DNA of 6,962 bases from an uncultured bacterium. GTDB lineage: Bacteria; Bdellovibrionota_C; UBA2361; SZUA-149; CALKYB01. This document shows positions 6,013-6,962 of the stretch, in pieces (the stretch's first letter is position 1; each line of letters starts with the position of its first letter). Made by a program: the position numbers and the translations under genes. The stretch lies in assembly GCA_938003565.1 (NCBI GenBank), contig CALKYB010000006.1, positions 1 to 6,962 of the forward strand, written 5' to 3'. The notes below the pieces were generated by a model. That model had not been told where the DNA came from and made no database searches. It saw only the letters and a list, made by a program, of their open reading frames with translations.

Positions 6013-6387
6013 ATGAGTTTGCAACAACCAAAGATTGTCGTCCTGCTGATAGCTATAGGCCTTTTAGGGTCTAGCGGTTGTGCTCATGTTAGTGGAGGCC
6101 GCTACTACAGGGTTTCTCAATATGGACCTGCTGCAAACCATCTTATTGCGGGTCGAGGAAATAGTAGTTGTGCTACGACTATGCTAGGCAAGAGAAAAAT
6201 GATTGCTGATGGGCCTTTTTTAGACCACGGATATAGAAGTACTGCTAGAAACTTTTTTAGCTACTACAATGCTAGACAGTCTGTGTTGAGTTCTTTTCGA
6301 GATCGGGGAGTATACGCTAGTTGCCCCACAATTGATCGGTTCTATTTCGGACGTTTTGCCGGACTTTATCCTAGGGCGTGCAACTAA
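6013..6387 (+). CDS. Small basic lipoprotein of unknown function
   Basis: 124 residues from ATG 6013. Residues 1-22 form a lipoprotein-type signal: a short n-region with Lys7, a hydrophobic stretch VVLLIAIGLLG, and SSGC with Cys23 as the likely lipidated residue. The lipobox is slightly unusual, with Ser rather than Leu at -3. Residue +2 is Ala, so sorting to the outer membrane is expected under the usual Lol rule. The mature part is very basic (14 Arg/Lys against 4 Asp, with no Glu and no Trp) and rich in Tyr and Phe. It has three further cysteines (53, 104, 123), an odd number of which two may pair. I recognise no family. A basic, aromatic lipoprotein could contact peptidoglycan, lipopolysaccharide or nucleic acid; this is only inference. 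It follows the wall-protein gene on the same strand and converges on the PPK2 gene with 29 bases between stops. Confidence 0.7.
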   Translation: MSLQQPKIVVLLIAIGLLGSSGCAHVSGGRYYRVSQYGPAANHLIAGRGNSSCATTMLGKRKMIADGPFLDHGYRSTARNFFSYYNARQSVLSSFRDRGVYASCPTIDRFYFGRFAGLYPRACN

Positions 6388-6416
6388 TCTCACAAGCCAA
6401 TAAGGTTTAACTTCTA

Positions 6417-6962
6417 CTATTTCAGACTATCGACGGGATAGTCATCAATATTAAAGTTTGCTTCCGGATAGCAGGGATCCATTTCCTTTAGTTTGCGAAG
6501 TATTAATTCACTCAATACCAATGTTCTAAATCGCCGATTCTCTGATGGTACTAAATACCATGGGGCTGAAGTGCTAGAACAGTTTTCAAATACTTGAAGG
6601 TAGCTTTGCATATACTCAGACCATTTCTTTCTTTCCTCGAGGTCCCCTGGATTAAACTTCCACCATTTTTCTGGACGTTCTAGACGTCTTTTTAAACGAC
6701 CCAGTTGGTAATCCTTGCTGATGTTTAAATGAATCTTGATTATGTGAGTGCCATTTTGTCGTAATAAGGCTTCGAAGTCGTTAATTTGTTTGTAGCGTTC
6801 CTCTATGACGCTTTGAGCAACAAGTTTGTGGACTTTGACCACCAGAACGTCTTCATAATGCGATCGGTTAAAAAAGCCAATTTCTCCTTTAGCCGGAACT
6901 TGTTGGTGTATACGCCAAAGGAAGTCATGTGAGAGTTCTTTATCGGTAGGTTTTTTAAACGC
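6417..6962 (-). CDS. ppk2: PPK2-family polyphosphate kinase, C-terminal part (partial)
   Basis: The minus-strand frame is open from the right edge to TAG 6419-6417, giving 181 visible residues; the N-terminus with the Walker A loop lies outside the window. The visible part opens AFKKPTDKELSHDFLWRIH and contains PAKGEIGFFNRSHYEDVLVV (23-42), the Walker B region typical of PPK2. The lid helix with its basic RLKRRLERPEKWWKF segment is at 89-103. Then come the ERKKW (110-114) and APWYLVP (133-139) signatures. PPK2 enzymes move phosphate between polyphosphate and nucleotides in the cytoplasm. The FNRSHYEDVL form occurs in the branch that phosphorylates nucleoside mono- or diphosphates from polyphosphate, but substrate class cannot be set without the N-terminus. 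The region after APWYLVP reads ENRRFRT where a Lys-Trp pair is commoner, a mild divergence. A GTG at 6842 is internal, not the start. The gene converges on the lipoprotein gene and seems functionally unlinked. Confidence 0.9.
   Translation of the reverse strand, partial: AFKKPTDKELSHDFLWRIHQQVPAKGEIGFFNRSHYEDVLVVKVHKLVAQSVIEERYKQINDFEALLRQNGTHIIKIHLNISKDYQLGRLKRRLERPEKWWKFNPGDLEERKKWSEYMQSYLQVFENCSSTSAPWYLVPSENRRFRTLVLSELILRKLKEMDPCYPEANFNIDDYPVDSLK

Noticed and set aside
6388..6416. Shared terminator between the convergent lipoprotein and PPK2 genes
   Set aside because: Only a 5-bp stem with a wobble (AAGCC/GGTTT) is present, too weak to call.

Overview
The window is about 7 kb of moderately AT-rich bacterial DNA. 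A predicted outer-membrane lipoprotein, Sec-type signal peptides and CBM10-like cysteine modules joined to carbohydrate-esterase domains suggest a Gram-negative, probably polysaccharide-degrading bacterium. A marine gammaproteobacterium is my best guess; this is inference, and no rRNA or other taxonomic marker is present.

Region 1 (1-4304) is a same-strand tandem family of three paralogous secreted proteins. The first is cut by the left edge of the window. Each has an N-terminal array of short two-cysteine modules built on a DxDGDG(W/Y)GW core, joined by variable linkers, and a C-terminal SGNH/GDSL-type esterase domain of the sialate O-acetylesterase/CE6 (SASA) kind. The core motifs are GQSN, WWMQGEADD and DxxHFDEPAIR. 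The three esterase cores share identical spacing between the catalytic blocks. The arrays differ in module number (at least 4, 3 and 5), module subtype and linker chemistry. The spacers of roughly 195-300 bp carry hairpins, so each gene probably has its own transcript.

Region 2 (4305-5906) is a spacer with a bulged stem-loop, then a 456-residue protein. It has one clear and two weaker peptidoglycan-binding-like modules, and a C-terminal domain with an HGRGIGRD motif and a later HLH motif. That layout fits an LAS-type (M15/M74-like) peptidoglycan metallopeptidase. No signal peptide is visible. Its 3' part carries a canonical G-quadruplex motif and a run of eight G just before the HLH codons.

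Region 3 (6013-6962) has a small, very basic, cysteine-containing lipoprotein of unknown function. Convergent to it is the C-terminal part of a PPK2-family polyphosphate kinase, which runs off the right edge.

The most distinctive content is the three-gene family. I read it as a set of secreted acetylesterases with differing surface- or substrate-binding arrays. The cell-wall protein, lipoprotein and PPK2 are probably neighbours rather than parts of one pathway. No tRNA, rRNA, CRISPR array, transposase or attachment site was seen.
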